Part shown: positions 20,610 through 29,234 of the stretch, one piece after another
How positions within the stretch are numbered: the stretch's first letter is position 1
Layout of the letters: every line of letters begins with the position of its first letter
NCBI RefSeq assembly: GCF_900142365.1
Contig: NZ_FRAP01000003.1
Coordinates: forward strand, 248,001-312,000
Length of the DNA: 64,000 nucleotides
Reading direction: 5' to 3'
Source of the DNA: Pseudonocardia thermophila
GTDB lineage: Bacteria; Actinomycetota; Actinomycetes; Mycobacteriales; Pseudonocardiaceae
Notes under the pieces: model-generated
What the model was told of the DNA's origin: nothing
Database searches by the model: none
The model's input: only the letters and a program-made list of their open reading frames with translations
Made by a program: the position numbers and the translations under genes

Positions 20610-21767
20610 TCAGTACGACTTGGGGAGCCCGAGCGTGTGCTGGCTGAGGTAGTTCAGGATCATCTCGCGGCTCACCGGCGCGATCCGCGCGCTGCGCACC
20701 GCCCCGATGAGCGGCCCCACCCCGTACTCGACGGACATGCCGTTGCCGCCGTGCGCCTGCACCGCGGCGTCGACCGCGTTGATCGCGGCTTCGGCGGCGG
20801 CGTACTTGGCGATGTTGGCGGCCTCGCCGGCGGCGACCTGGTCGCCGGAGTCGTACAGCCACGCGGCGCGCATCGTGGCCATGCGGGCCAGCTCCACCTC
20901 GATGTGCGCCTTCGCCAGCGGGTGCGCGATCGCCTGGTGCGCCCCGATCGGCGTGCCCCAGACGCTGCGCTCCTTCGCGTACGCGATGCCTTTGCCCAGC
21001 GCGAACCGAGCCAGCCCGTTCGAGTACGCGGCCACCGTGATGCGCTCGGGGTTCAGCCCGGCGAACAACGCGGACAGGCCCGCCTCCTCACCGCCGACGA
21101 GCGCGTCGTCGGGCAGGTGGACGTCGTCGAAGAAGACGGTGAACTGCTTCTCCGCCGCCGTGAACGCCATGTCGATCGGCGTGTAGGTGTAGCCGGGCGC
21201 ATCGGTCGGCACGATGAACATCGCCGGCCGCAGCGCGCCCTGCGCGCCTTCCAGGCGGGCGACGACCAGCGTCGCGTCGGTCTCGTCGACGCCGGAGATG
21301 TAGTACTTGTGCCCGGACAGCCGCCAACCACCGGCCGGGTCGCGCCGCGCGGTCGTCGTGATCCGGTGCGAGTTGGAGCCGGCGTCCGGTTCGGTGATCG
21401 CGAACGACATCTTCACGCTGCCGTCGGCGAACCGGGGCAGCCAGCGTTCCTTCTGCTCCGGCGTGCCGCTTGTGGCGATGACGGTCGCGGCGATCGCCGG
21501 GGACACCACGATCAGCAGCAGCGGGCATCCGGCCGCGGCGATCTCCTCCGCGACGATCGCCAGCTCGACCATGCCGGCCCCACCGCCGCCGTACTCGGCG
21601 GGCACGGCCACGCCGAGGTAGCCGGCCTCGCCCGCCTCGCGCCACAGCTCGGTGGTCTTGCCGCCGGTGCGGATCTTCTCCTGCAGGTACTCGTGGCCGT
21701 ACTTGGCGGCCAGCGCGGCGGCGGAGGAGCGCAGCAACTGCTGTTCGGGGGTCTCGCGCAGGTCCAT
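20610..21767 (-). CDS. Acyl-CoA dehydrogenase family protein
   Basis: The 385-residue FAD-dependent dehydrogenase would form an alpha,beta-double bond in an acyl-CoA. Family features are the N-terminal helical domain, MSFAITEPDAGSN in the FAD/substrate region and HGGNGMSVEYGVG near the C-terminus. The usual C-terminal catalytic EGT motif is replaced (ARIAPVSREM). A Glu at about 241 in GLNPERITVA is at the position used by isovaleryl-CoA dehydrogenase. It starts 7 bases after the TetR gene stop, so the pair is an operon. Substrate unknown. Confidence 0.88.
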   Translation of the reverse strand: MDLRETPEQQLLRSSAAALAAKYGHEYLQEKIRTGGKTTELWREAGEAGYLGVAVPAEYGGGGAGMVELAIVAEEIAAAGCPLLLIVVSPAIAATVIATSGTPEQKERWLPRFADGSVKMSFAITEPDAGSNSHRITTTARRDPAGGWRLSGHKYYISGVDETDATLVVARLEGAQGALRPAMFIVPTDAPGYTYTPIDMAFTAAEKQFTVFFDDVHLPDDALVGGEEAGLSALFAGLNPERITVAAYSNGLARFALGKGIAYAKERSVWGTPIGAHQAIAHPLAKAHIEVELARMATMRAAWLYDSGDQVAAGEAANIAKYAAAEAAINAVDAAVQAHGGNGMSVEYGVGPLIGAVRSARIAPVSREMILNYLSQHTLGLPKSY

Positions 21768-21774
21768 GGGGCTC

Positions 21775-22383
21775 CTATCCGGGCGGTTCGGTTGCGGCGG
21801 CGAGCCGGGCGTCGAGGTGGCGTGCCCAGTCGTCGAGCAGCGCGGTCCGGCGGGTCCGGTCGTCGGACACCAGCGCGTCGATGCCCAGCCCGCGGACCAT
21901 GTCGAGGGTCTGCTGGACGGCGGTGCGCACGCCGGGCAGCGATTCGTCGGCGCCGAGCAGCTCGACGGTGAGCCGGTGCGTGCTGCGGCCGATCTCGGCC
22001 TCCAGCGGGGCGACGACGGCGTGGAGCTCGGGATCGGTCCGCGCGGCGACCAGCAGTTCCAGTGCCGCGCGGAACAGCGGCCCGGTGTGCAGTTCGGCGA
22101 GCATCTCGAGGACGGCGCGCGTGCGGCCCGCGCCGACGGGCAGCGCGGCGGCGGCCTCGCGGGTCTCGGCGAACCGGGCTGCGCCGAGGTGCGCGACGGC
22201 GGCGACGACGAGATCGGCGCGCGTGGGGTAGTGGTGCAGCTGCGCGCCGCGGGAGACGCCGGCTCGCTGCGCCACCTCTGTGGTGGTGGTCCCCGACCAG
22301 CCCCTCTCGACGAGGCACTCGATCATGGCGTCCATCAGCCGGGCGCGCGTCGACTCGCTGCGCTCCTGCTGCCTCATCGCCAT
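21775..22383 (-). CDS. TetR family transcriptional regulator
   Basis: The 202-residue protein has an N-terminal TetR helix-turn-helix (TTTTEVAQRAGVSRGAQLHHY, about residues 36-56) and a variable C-terminal ligand domain. It is upstream of and probably co-transcribed with the acyl-CoA dehydrogenase, so it likely controls its own operon in response to an acyl-CoA or related ligand. A dyad at 22426-22439 is a candidate operator. Confidence 0.88.
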   Translation of the reverse strand: MAMRQQERSESTRARLMDAMIECLVERGWSGTTTTEVAQRAGVSRGAQLHHYPTRADLVVAAVAHLGAARFAETREAAAALPVGAGRTRAVLEMLAELHTGPLFRAALELLVAARTDPELHAVVAPLEAEIGRSTHRLTVELLGADESLPGVRTAVQQTLDMVRGLGIDALVSDDRTRRTALLDDWARHLDARLAAATEPPG

Positions 22384-22425
22384 GCCGGGAGCGTCCCGGA
22401 CGGGTAGGAAACAGTCAAGCGTGCT

Positions 22426-22439
22426 GGTAAGTATTTACC
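22426..22439. promoter_or_regulatory. Candidate TetR operator
   Basis: GGTAA-GTAT-TTACC, a 5-base dyad 43 bases upstream of the TetR start, in an AT-rich patch. It also touches the stop codon of the MerR remnant. Confidence 0.45.
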
Positions 22440-22650
22440 GCTCGTGGGCCCGGCGTGGCTCTCCGCGATCGAGAGGCCCCTGCTGCGCCCCGACCGTGCG
22501 AACGGCGGACTCGGCGTAGCGGCGCCGGCCGGCCACCCGGGTCTCCGGCCGCACGAGCCCCAGCTCGTCGTGGTACCGAAGGGCGGACGTCGGCACGCCG
22601 GTGGGCGCGGCGAGCGCGCCGATCGTCAGCAGCGGGGCCGTCGTCACCAT
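22435..22650 (-). pseudogene. Truncated MerR-type regulator remnant
   Basis: Seventy-one codons remain. The MerR-type helix-turn-helix and wing are clear (LTIGALAAPTGVPTSALRYH, then ELGLVRPETRVAGRRRYAE). After AVRTV the frame gives unrelated Arg-rich residues. The next frame reads RGLSIAES, like the start of the second MerR helix region, so a frameshift near 22490 followed by truncation is likely. The effector domain is missing. Confidence 0.6.
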
Positions 22651-22796
22651 GGATGCCACGCGTACGTGAAGTGTGCGGCCGTGGACGCGAGGGATCGCGC
22701 TGTCGAGAGGATCGTGCGCTGGTGGGCGGCCCACGGCGGGGATCGGGCAGTTCCCACCGCCCGACCGGGGCCGGTGGCCACCTCGCGGGCGTGATC

Positions 22797-23276
22797 ATGG
22801 CGACGCGGCCGTCGAACGCGGCGCGCGGTCGTGGGCGGTCGAGCTGCTCGACGTCGCCCTCGGAGTCTTCCTCGCGACCGCAACGCCCGGCAGAGCGGGT
22901 GCTGGAGCTCGGCTGCGGTCCCGGTGTCGCGATCACGGCGCTGGCCGCCCGTGCGACGCGGGGCGCAGTGGTCGGGGTCGACCACTGCTCGGTGATGATC
23001 ACCCACGCGCGCCTGCGCAACCTGGTGGCCGTGCGGGCCGGCCGGGTCCGGCTCGTCGAGGCCTCGGTCGCCGATCTTCCGCCGTTGGGTGGGCCGTTCG
23101 CGCCGCGCTCGCCGTCACCACCGTGACGATGCGGCCGGAGCCGGCCGAGCGCCTGCGGGAGATCGAGCGGCTGCGGCCCGGCGGGCGCATCGCGCTCGCG
23201 ACCGCAGCCGCCGGGTTCAGGCCGGATCGGGCCGAGGTGCTGCCGCTGGACCAGCCCGCGGGTGTGCGTGACCGGC
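22797..23276 (+). pseudogene. Class I SAM-dependent methyltransferase remnant with frameshifts
   Basis: Pieces of one methyltransferase appear in two frames. SWAVELLDVAL is in frame 2, VLELGCGPGVAITALAA and GVDHCSVMI (motif I and the acidic loop) are in frame 3, and AALAVTTVTMRPEPAERL and LRPGGRIALAT (motif III region) are again in frame 2. At least two frameshifts are needed, near 22840-22900 and near 23095. The end runs into the convergent LysR gene. Confidence 0.6.
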
Positions 23277-24164
23277 TCATCCGTAGTCGGCGGCCGCGGT
23301 GCGGAACGCGGCGAGCGCGGCGAGCGTGGCGGCGTCCGGGGCGCGCCGGTGCACGGCCGCCACCGTCGTGGCCGGGGGATCGGCGAGCCGTTTGTGCACC
23401 ACGCCGGACCGGGTGATCGACGCGGCGGTGCTCGCCGTCACGAGCGTGCTGCCCAGCCCGCCCGCGACCATCGCCAGCAGGGCCGTCGTGTCCCGGGTCT
23501 CGGCGACGATCCGCAGCGGGAACCCGTGGCGGCGCAACCACTGATCGCTGATCGCGTCGTACAGGCTCACGGCCATCGAGCGGGGCCAGAACACGATCGG
23601 CTCATCGCGCAGGGCTGCGCCGGGGACGGGTTCGGGTGCGCTCGCGAGCGGGTGGTCGGCAGGCACCGACAGCACCAGCTCGTCGGTGTGCAGCGGGACG
23701 ACGATCAGTGCGGTCGTCACCACGTCGGCCGGTAGGCGGAGCAGCGCGAGATCGATCCGGCGCTGCCGCAGCGCCGTCACCTGCTCGTCGACGGACAGGT
23801 GCGTCAGCTCCAGCGTCAGGTTGCGGTCGCGGGCCGCGCGCACCGCGTCCGGGAGGATCCCGTTGGCGACGCCGAGGACGTAACCGACGCGGACCACACC
23901 ACCGGTCTCGCCACGCGCCGCGGCCAGGGCTCGGTCGGCCTCGGCGATCGCCGTCCGCCAGTGGTCGATCGCGGCCCGCAGTGCGGCCGTCGGCTCGACG
24001 GTGCGGGTCGTGCGGTCGAACAGCACCACGCCGTGCGCGTCCTCGAACGCGCGGACGGCTCTGGAGAGCGTGGGTTGTGCGATGCCCAGTCTGCGAGCCG
24101 CGCGGCCGAAGGAGAGCTCGTCGGCGACCGCCACGACGTACCGCAGCGGGCGCACCGGATCCAT
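23277..24164 (-). CDS. LysR family transcriptional regulator
   Basis: The 295-residue protein has the N-terminal winged helix-turn-helix (LSFGRAARRLGIAQPTLSRAV, about residues 17-37, shortened) and a periplasmic-binding-like effector domain. It is divergent from the oxidoreductase at 24234 and probably regulates it. TATGCT lies 8 bases before the ATG. Its 3' end overlaps the methyltransferase remnant. Confidence 0.9.
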   Translation of the reverse strand: MDPVRPLRYVVAVADELSFGRAARRLGIAQPTLSRAVRAFEDAHGVVLFDRTTRTVEPTAALRAAIDHWRTAIAEADRALAAARGETGGVVRVGYVLGVANGILPDAVRAARDRNLTLELTHLSVDEQVTALRQRRIDLALLRLPADVVTTALIVVPLHTDELVLSVPADHPLASAPEPVPGAALRDEPIVFWPRSMAVSLYDAISDQWLRRHGFPLRIVAETRDTTALLAMVAGGLGSTLVTASTAASITRSGVVHKRLADPPATTVAAVHRRAPDAATLAALAAFRTAAADYG

Positions 24165-24233
24165 AGCAGAACAGCATAAGTCTTAGAGCACCTGTGCGGG
24201 ACTGCTATCTGCGTGCGACGTGTTGAACCGGGC
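24165..24233. promoter_or_regulatory. LysR / oxidoreductase divergent control region
   Basis: A 69-base divergent gap. The AT-rich CATAAGTCTTAGAG (24175-24188) is a plausible LysR target overlapping the lysR -10 element. Site choice is an inference. Confidence 0.45.
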
Positions 24234-25169
24234 ATGAGCGACACGAACACGATGCAGGTGGTGGAGGCGACCCGGATCGGTGGACCCGAGGTCCTGAGGC
24301 CGGCCCGGCGCCCGATCCCGCAGCCGGCGCCCACCGAGGTCCTGGTCCGCGTCCGCGCCGCGGCGATCAACCCCGTCGACTGGAAGACCCGCTCCGGCAG
24401 CGGCATGGCCGGGGTGCTCGGACCGGCGCCGTGGGTGCTGGGCTGGGACGTCGCCGGCGAGGTGGTCGCGGTCGGCTTCGGCGTCACGCGGTTCGCCGTC
24501 GGTGACCGGGTGCTGGGCATGCCGCACTTCCCCCGCGAGGCCGGCGGCTACGGCGAGTACGTCGCGGCGCCCTCGCTGCAGTTCGCCCGCATCCCCGACG
24601 GGGTCGACGACGCCGCGGCGGCGGGCCTGCCGCTGGCCGGACTGACCGCACTGCAGTCGTTCCGGGCGGCCGGGCTGGAGAAGGGACAGCGCGTGCTCGT
24701 GCACGCCGCAGCCGGCGGGGTCGGCCACCTCGCCGTGCAGCTGGCCAAGGCGCGCGGCGCGTACGTCATCGGCACCGCGTCGGCGGCCAAGCACGCGTTC
24801 GTCGAGGAGCTGGGTGCCGACGAAGTGATCGACTACCGGGAGCGGCCGTTCGAGGAGCAGGTCCGCGACGTCGACATCGTGCTCGACACGATCGGTGGGA
24901 CGAACACCCGGCGCTCGGCGCGCGTGCTGCGCCCGGGCGGGGTGCTGGTGGACATCCCCGGTGGTGACGTGCCGGACGACGCCGCGGTCCGGGTCATCCG
25001 TCCGCTCGTCGAGCCGGACGGGGCCGGCCTGGACGAGTTGGTCGCGCTGATGGCCACCGGAGAGCTGCGGGTGCACGTCGCCGAGACCGCGCCGCTGGCG
25101 GAGGTGGCCCGGCTGCACGAACTGGGCGAACAGGGCCGCACCACCGGCAAGTTGGTGCTCACCCTCTGA
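24234..25169 (+). CDS. NADP-dependent quinone-oxidoreductase-like protein (zinc-free MDR family)
   Basis: The 311-residue protein has the medium-chain dehydrogenase fold: an N-terminal GroES-like domain (AAAINPVDWKTRSG, WDVAGEVVAVG) and a Rossmann domain with AAAGGVGHLAVQLA (about residues 159-172). The zinc-binding cysteines of alcohol dehydrogenases are absent, as in quinone oxidoreductase/enoyl reductase relatives. It probably reduces quinones or reactive enones with NADPH. Controlled by the divergent LysR gene by position. Confidence 0.86.
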   Translation: MSDTNTMQVVEATRIGGPEVLRPARRPIPQPAPTEVLVRVRAAAINPVDWKTRSGSGMAGVLGPAPWVLGWDVAGEVVAVGFGVTRFAVGDRVLGMPHFPREAGGYGEYVAAPSLQFARIPDGVDDAAAAGLPLAGLTALQSFRAAGLEKGQRVLVHAAAGGVGHLAVQLAKARGAYVIGTASAAKHAFVEELGADEVIDYRERPFEEQVRDVDIVLDTIGGTNTRRSARVLRPGGVLVDIPGGDVPDDAAVRVIRPLVEPDGAGLDELVALMATGELRVHVAETAPLAEVARLHELGEQGRTTGKLVLTL

Positions 25170-25172
25170 CCG

Positions 25173-25700
25173 TCACGGGTGGCGCAGCCGCATCAGCAGG
25201 TAGGCCGCGAGCGTCTGGGCGTCGACCAGCCGGCCGTCGCGGATCATGTCCTCGAACTCGGCGACGGTGAACCACGCGGTGCGCATGTCCTGTTCGGTGT
25301 GCTCGCGGCGGGTCGGGCCGGCGGAGAGCTCGGTGGCGAGGAAGACGTGCTCACGCTGGCTCGACATCCCGGGCGCGATGTCGAGCTGTCCCAAGAGCTC
25401 CAGCTTCCCCGCGACGAGGCCGGTCTCCTCGGCCAGCTCGCGGGCGGCCAGCTCGGCCGGGTCCAGCTCGGCCCGGTCCGGGGCGGTGCCCATCGGGAAC
25501 TCCCAGCGGCGGTGCCCGACCGGGTAGCGGAACTGCTCGACGAGGTGCAGCCGCTCGCCGTCGAACGGGATGACGACCGCGGCCGTCGGCTTGTCGACGA
25601 CGCCGAAGATGCCGGAGGAGCCGTCCGGCCTGCGGATCGCGTCCTCCCGGACGGTCATCCACGCATTGGCGTAGACCTGCCGGCTGCTGATCGTCTCCAC
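25173..25700 (-). CDS. NUDIX hydrolase, ADP-ribose pyrophosphatase-like
   Basis: About 175 residues. The Nudix region reads GTAPDRAELDPAELAARELA followed by EETGL, containing the REUxEExGU core with one extra residue before it. FGVVDKPTAAVVIPFDG and EQFRYPVGHRRWEFPMG are typical of the ADP-ribose/NDP-sugar group. GTG 25700 is preferred because CAAGAT lies 6 bases upstream and the protein then starts like its relatives (VETISSRQVY). An ATG at 25727 is the alternative. It likely cleans up ADP-ribose-like metabolites. Confidence 0.85.
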   Translation of the reverse strand: METISSRQVYANAWMTVREDAIRRPDGSSGIFGVVDKPTAAVVIPFDGERLHLVEQFRYPVGHRRWEFPMGTAPDRAELDPAELAARELAEETGLVAGKLELLGQLDIAPGMSSQREHVFLATELSAGPTRREHTEQDMRTAWFTVAEFEDMIRDGRLVDAQTLAAYLLMRLRHP

Positions 25701-25821
25701 CCCGCCATCTTGCGCTCGTTCCTCCATCGCGCGCCGCGGGCAGGGTGATCGGTTCCCCGGAGAGCCGGTCGTCGGGATCCGTGCTCACCACGGTCGCCCC
25801 GACCGCGTGCAGAATCACCGC

Positions 25822-26832
25822 ATGCGCGCGGCCCGGCTCATGACGTTGCTGTTCACGCTGCAGCGCCTGCGCAGCGCGACGGCGGGGGAGCTGGCGCGCG
25901 AGCTGGGGGTCTCCGAGCGCACGGTGTACCGCGACATCGCCGCGCTCACCGAAGCCGGGGTGCCGGTCTGGACGGAGCCGGGCCGCGGCGGCGGGATCCG
26001 CCTCGTCGACGGCTGGCGCACCCGGTTGGACGGGATGACCGCGCAGGAGGCGGCGGCGCTGTTCGCCGTCGGGGCAACGCAGGCGCTGGCCGAGCTGGGC
26101 ATGAGCTCGGCGCTGGCCGCGGCGCAGGCGAAGCTGCTCGCGACGCTCCCGCCCGAGCTGCGCGACCACGCCCGCACCGTCGCCGAGCGGTTCCACCTCG
26201 ACGCGCCCGGCTGGTTCCACGGTCCGCGCGCGGCGCCGGCGCTGTCCACCGTCGCGGAAGCGGTGTGGGAGCAGCAGCGGCTGCGGATCGAGTACCGGCG
26301 CGGATCGGGGCCGGACGGCGACGCGGTCGTCGAGCGCCGCATCGAGCCGCTCGGCCTGGTCGTCAAGGCCGGCACCTGGTACGTGGTCGCGCGCAGCGTG
26401 GGACGGGGAGATCCGGCGCGAGCGCCGATCCTCACCTACCGCGTCGACCGGATCATCGCTGCCGAGGGGACCGGCGAGGCGTTCGACCGGCCGGAGGGGT
26501 TCGACCTCGCCGAGCACTGGGCGGAGTCGGCGGCCCGGTTCGAGGCGCAGATGCTGCGCGACACGGTGCGGCTGCGGCTCGGGCCGAGTGGGCTGCGCTG
26601 GCTCGGCCACGTCACCGACCCGGACGCGGCGGCCCGCGCGATCGCCACGGCGGGCCCGCCCGACGCCGACGGCTGGCGCGAGGTGGAGCTGGCCGTGGAG
26701 AACATCGAGATCGCCGCGCACCAGCTCGTCGGCCTCGCCGACCAGGTCGAAGCGCTCGATCCACCCGAGCTGCGCGCCGCGCTCGCCGCGTACGGGGAGG
26801 CGCTCGTGGCGCGCAACTCCGGGCCCCGGTGA
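25822..26832 (+). CDS. HTH and WYL domain transcriptional regulator
   Basis: The 336-residue protein has an N-terminal DeoR/YafY-type winged helix ([20 protein letters not shown]) and a WYL domain ([19 protein letters not shown]), then a C-terminal WCX-like segment. WYL domains often sense nucleic-acid or nucleotide ligands; PafBC-type members regulate DNA damage genes. ATG 25822 has CAGAAT 6 bases upstream. Located next to nucS, but no functional link is shown. Confidence 0.88.
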   Translation: MRAARLMTLLFTLQRLRSATAGELARELGVSERTVYRDIAALTEAGVPVWTEPGRGGGIRLVDGWRTRLDGMTAQEAAALFAVGATQALAELGMSSALAAAQAKLLATLPPELRDHARTVAERFHLDAPGWFHGPRAAPALSTVAEAVWEQQRLRIEYRRGSGPDGDAVVERRIEPLGLVVKAGTWYVVARSVGRGDPARAPILTYRVDRIIAAEGTGEAFDRPEGFDLAEHWAESAARFEAQMLRDTVRLRLGPSGLRWLGHVTDPDAAARAIATAGPPDADGWREVELAVENIEIAAHQLVGLADQVEALDPPELRAALAAYGEALVARNSGPR

Positions 26833-26850
26833 TCGCTGTGCCGATCGCAC

Positions 26851-26856
26851 TAGGGT
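26851..26856 (+). promoter_or_regulatory. nucS -10 element, probable leaderless start
   Basis: TAGGGT exactly 7 bases before GTG 26864, with no ribosome-binding site. Confidence 0.6.
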
Positions 26857-26863
26857 GACGCCC

Positions 26864-27523
26864 GTGCGTCTCGTCATCGCTCGGTGCCAGGTCGACTACG
26901 TGGGGCGACTGACCGCTCACCTCCCCATGGCCCCGCGCCTGCTGCTGATCAAGGCGGACGGCTCGGTGAGCGTGCACGCCGACGACCGCGCCTACAAGCC
27001 GTTGAACTGGATGAGCCCGCCCTGCTGGATGGAGGAGAAGCCGGGCGTGTGGACGGTGCGGAACAAGGCCGACGAGTCCCTCGTCATCACGATCGATGAG
27101 ATCATGCACGACTCCACCCACGAGCTGGGCGTCGATCCCGGCCTGGTCAAGGACGGGGTGGAGGCGCACCTGCAGGAGCTGCTCGCGGCACATCCCGACG
27201 TGCTCGGCGAGGGCTACACGCTGGTCCGCCGCGAGTACATGACCGCGATCGGCCCGGTCGACCTGCTCTGCCGCGACGCCGAGGGCCGCGCGGTGGCGGT
27301 GGAGGTCAAGCGCCGCGGGGAGATCGACGGTGTCGAGCAGCTGACGAGGTACCTGGAGCTGATGAACCGCGACCCGCTGCTCGCCCCCGTGCAGGGCGTG
27401 TACGCGGCGCAGCAGATCAAGCCGCAGGCGCGCACGCTGGCCGAGGACCGCGGTATCCGCTGCGTCGTGCTGGACTACGACGCGCTGCGCGGGATCGAGA
27501 GCACGGACCTGCGCCTGTTCTGA
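26864..27523 (+). CDS. nucS: Mismatch-specific endonuclease NucS
   Basis: NucS/EndoMS cuts both strands at mismatches and replaces MutS/MutL repair in most actinobacteria. The 219-residue protein has the N-terminal DNA-binding region ([12 protein letters not shown]) and the C-terminal nuclease core with GPVDLLCRD and [20 protein letters not shown], giving the Asp-Glu-x-Lys catalytic set. It ends in DLRLF, matching the sliding-clamp-binding tail needed for activity. GTG 26864 fits both length and the leaderless signal. Full length and intact. Confidence 0.94.
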   Translation: MRLVIARCQVDYVGRLTAHLPMAPRLLLIKADGSVSVHADDRAYKPLNWMSPPCWMEEKPGVWTVRNKADESLVITIDEIMHDSTHELGVDPGLVKDGVEAHLQELLAAHPDVLGEGYTLVRREYMTAIGPVDLLCRDAEGRAVAVEVKRRGEIDGVEQLTRYLELMNRDPLLAPVQGVYAAQQIKPQARTLAEDRGIRCVVLDYDALRGIESTDLRLF

Positions 27524-27549
27524 GCCCGTTACGGAGCTGCCTGCCGCGG

Positions 27550-27622
27550 CCCTGCGTCGAGAACGAACCTGTGGTGATCAACAGGGCCTCTCGATCACCA
27601 CGACCTCGTTCTCGACGCAGGG
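27550..27622. terminator. Long hairpin after nucS
   Basis: Two 30-base arms (27550-27579 and 27593-27622) match at 26 of 30 positions, starting CCCTGCGTCGAGAACGA. The loop is 13 bases. It begins 26 bases after the nucS stop, and the next gene starts 27 bases later on the same strand. No U-tract. Confidence 0.7.
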
Positions 27623-27648
27623 AGTCCCGCTTTGGTTACTCTTGGGTA

Positions 27649-29145
27649 ATGACCGCCACGGACTCGCCGGTGTCCGCTGCTCCCGGGACGTTCACCTCGC
27701 ACGATCCGCGCACGGGTGACGTGGTCGGGACCTATCCCGAACACGACGCCGCCGCCGTGGAGGCCGCCGTCGCGCGCGCGGCCGAAGCGGCGCAGTGGTG
27801 GGGCGATCTCGGCTTCGCCGGCCGCGCGCCGTACCTGCGCCGCTGGCGCCGCGAACTCGTGCGCCGCATCGACACCATCGCCGAGATCGTGCGCGCCGAG
27901 ACGGGCAAGCCGCTCGAGGACGCCGAGCTCGAGCTGGTGCTCGCGATCGATCACCTCGACTGGGCCACGAGGAACGCGGAGAAGGTGCTCGGGCGGCGCA
28001 GGGTCCGCTCGGGCGTGCTCATGGCGAACCAGGCCGCCACGCTGGCCTACGCGCCGCTCGGCGTGGTCGGCGTGATCGGACCGTGGAACTACCCGGTGTT
28101 CACGCCGATGGGCTCGGTCGCCTACGCGCTGGCCGCCGGCAACGCCGTGGTGTTCAAGCCCAGCGAGCTCACCCCCGGCGTCGGGATCGCGCTGGCCGAC
28201 TCGCTCGCCGAGATCGTCGAGGGTCGGACGCTGTTCCAGGTGGTCACCGGGCACGGTGAGACCGGCGCGGCGCTCTGCCGCGCCCCCGGCATCGCGAAGA
28301 TCGCGTTCACCGGCTCCGCCGCTACCGGCCGCAGGGTCATGGCGGCGTGCGCGGAGCGGCTCACCCCGGTGCTGATGGAGTGCGGCGGCAAGGACGCGCT
28401 CATCGTCGCCCCCGATGCCGACCTGGAGGCCGCGGCCGACGCCGCGGTCTGGGGCGGCATGTCCAACGCCGGGCAGACCTGCGTCGGGGTGGAGCGGGTC
28501 TACGTCGTCGAAGAGGTCGCCGAGGAGTTCACCCGCCGCGTGGTGGCCAAGGCCGAGCGGCTGCGCGCCGGCGGCGACCCGGGCGCGGCGTTCGGGCCGA
28601 TGACGCTGCCCGCGCAGGTCGACGTCGTGCGTCGGCACGTGGAGGACGCGCTGGCCAAGGGCGGCGAGGCCGTGGTCGGCGGGCCGGAGTCGGTGCGGGC
28701 GCCGTTCGTCGACCCGGTCGTCCTCGTCGACGTGCCCGAGGACAGCTGCGCGGTCACCGAGGAGACGTTCGGACCGGTGCTCGTCGTCAACACCGTCGCC
28801 GACGTCGACGAGGCGATCGCCCGGGCCAACGCGACGCCGTACGGGCTGGGCGCCGCCGTCTTCTCGAAGTCCCAGGGGGAGGAGATCGCGGCCCGGCTGC
28901 GGTGCGGCATGGTCGCGATCAACGGTGTGGTCTCGTTCGCCGGGATCCCCAGTCTGCCGTTCGGCGGGGTGGGGGAGTCCGGGTTCGGCCGCATCCACGG
29001 CGCGGACGGCCTGCGCGAGTTCGCCCGCCCGCAGGCGGTGGCGCGGCAGCGGTTCGCCCTGCCCGTGCCGGTCACGAGCTTCACCCGGACGCGCCGGGGG
29101 TTCGGCCTCGTGGTGGGTCTGGCACGGTTGCTGTGGGGACGGTAG
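27649..29145 (+). CDS. Aldehyde dehydrogenase family protein
   Basis: The 498-residue NAD(P)-dependent enzyme oxidises an aldehyde to an acid. Motifs in order are GVIGPWNYPVFTP (nucleotide/substrate tunnel), AFTGSAATGRRV, the general base Glu in MECGGKDALIV, and the catalytic Cys in GQTCVGVERVYV. FGPVLVVN and LPFGGVGESGFGR follow. It resembles succinate-semialdehyde/betaine-aldehyde types; the substrate is not defined. A C-terminal extension with a short hydrophobic stretch may touch the membrane. Confidence 0.88.
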   Translation: MTATDSPVSAAPGTFTSHDPRTGDVVGTYPEHDAAAVEAAVARAAEAAQWWGDLGFAGRAPYLRRWRRELVRRIDTIAEIVRAETGKPLEDAELELVLAIDHLDWATRNAEKVLGRRRVRSGVLMANQAATLAYAPLGVVGVIGPWNYPVFTPMGSVAYALAAGNAVVFKPSELTPGVGIALADSLAEIVEGRTLFQVVTGHGETGAALCRAPGIAKIAFTGSAATGRRVMAACAERLTPVLMECGGKDALIVAPDADLEAAADAAVWGGMSNAGQTCVGVERVYVVEEVAEEFTRRVVAKAERLRAGGDPGAAFGPMTLPAQVDVVRRHVEDALAKGGEAVVGGPESVRAPFVDPVVLVDVPEDSCAVTEETFGPVLVVNTVADVDEAIARANATPYGLGAAVFSKSQGEEIAARLRCGMVAINGVVSFAGIPSLPFGGVGESGFGRIHGADGLREFARPQAVARQRFALPVPVTSFTRTRRGFGLVVGLARLLWGR

Positions 29146-29164
29146 CGGAGGGGACCGTCACAAC

Positions 29165-29180
29165 GCTTGGCATGCCAAGC
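29165..29180. promoter_or_regulatory. 16-bp perfect palindrome upstream of the HBD gene, candidate operator
   Basis: GCTTGGCATGCCAAGC has no mismatch and lies 55-70 bases before the HBD start, the expected place for a dimeric repressor or activator site. Confidence 0.6.
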
Positions 29181-29234
29181 AGCGAGTCTGAAATGATGTC
29201 CGGCGGATTTGGACCCAACGGCGGAGGTAGGCGC

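Noticed and set aside
20323..20652. Small plus-strand frame after the orphan binding protein
   Set aside because: Arg-rich, no motif, and it overlaps the acyl-CoA dehydrogenase 3' end and a hairpin.
28347..29234. Upstream extension of the HBD gene
   Set aside because: It lies antiphase inside the aldehyde dehydrogenase gene and is Arg/Gly-rich; the HBD fold starts at 29235 after a ribosome-binding site.
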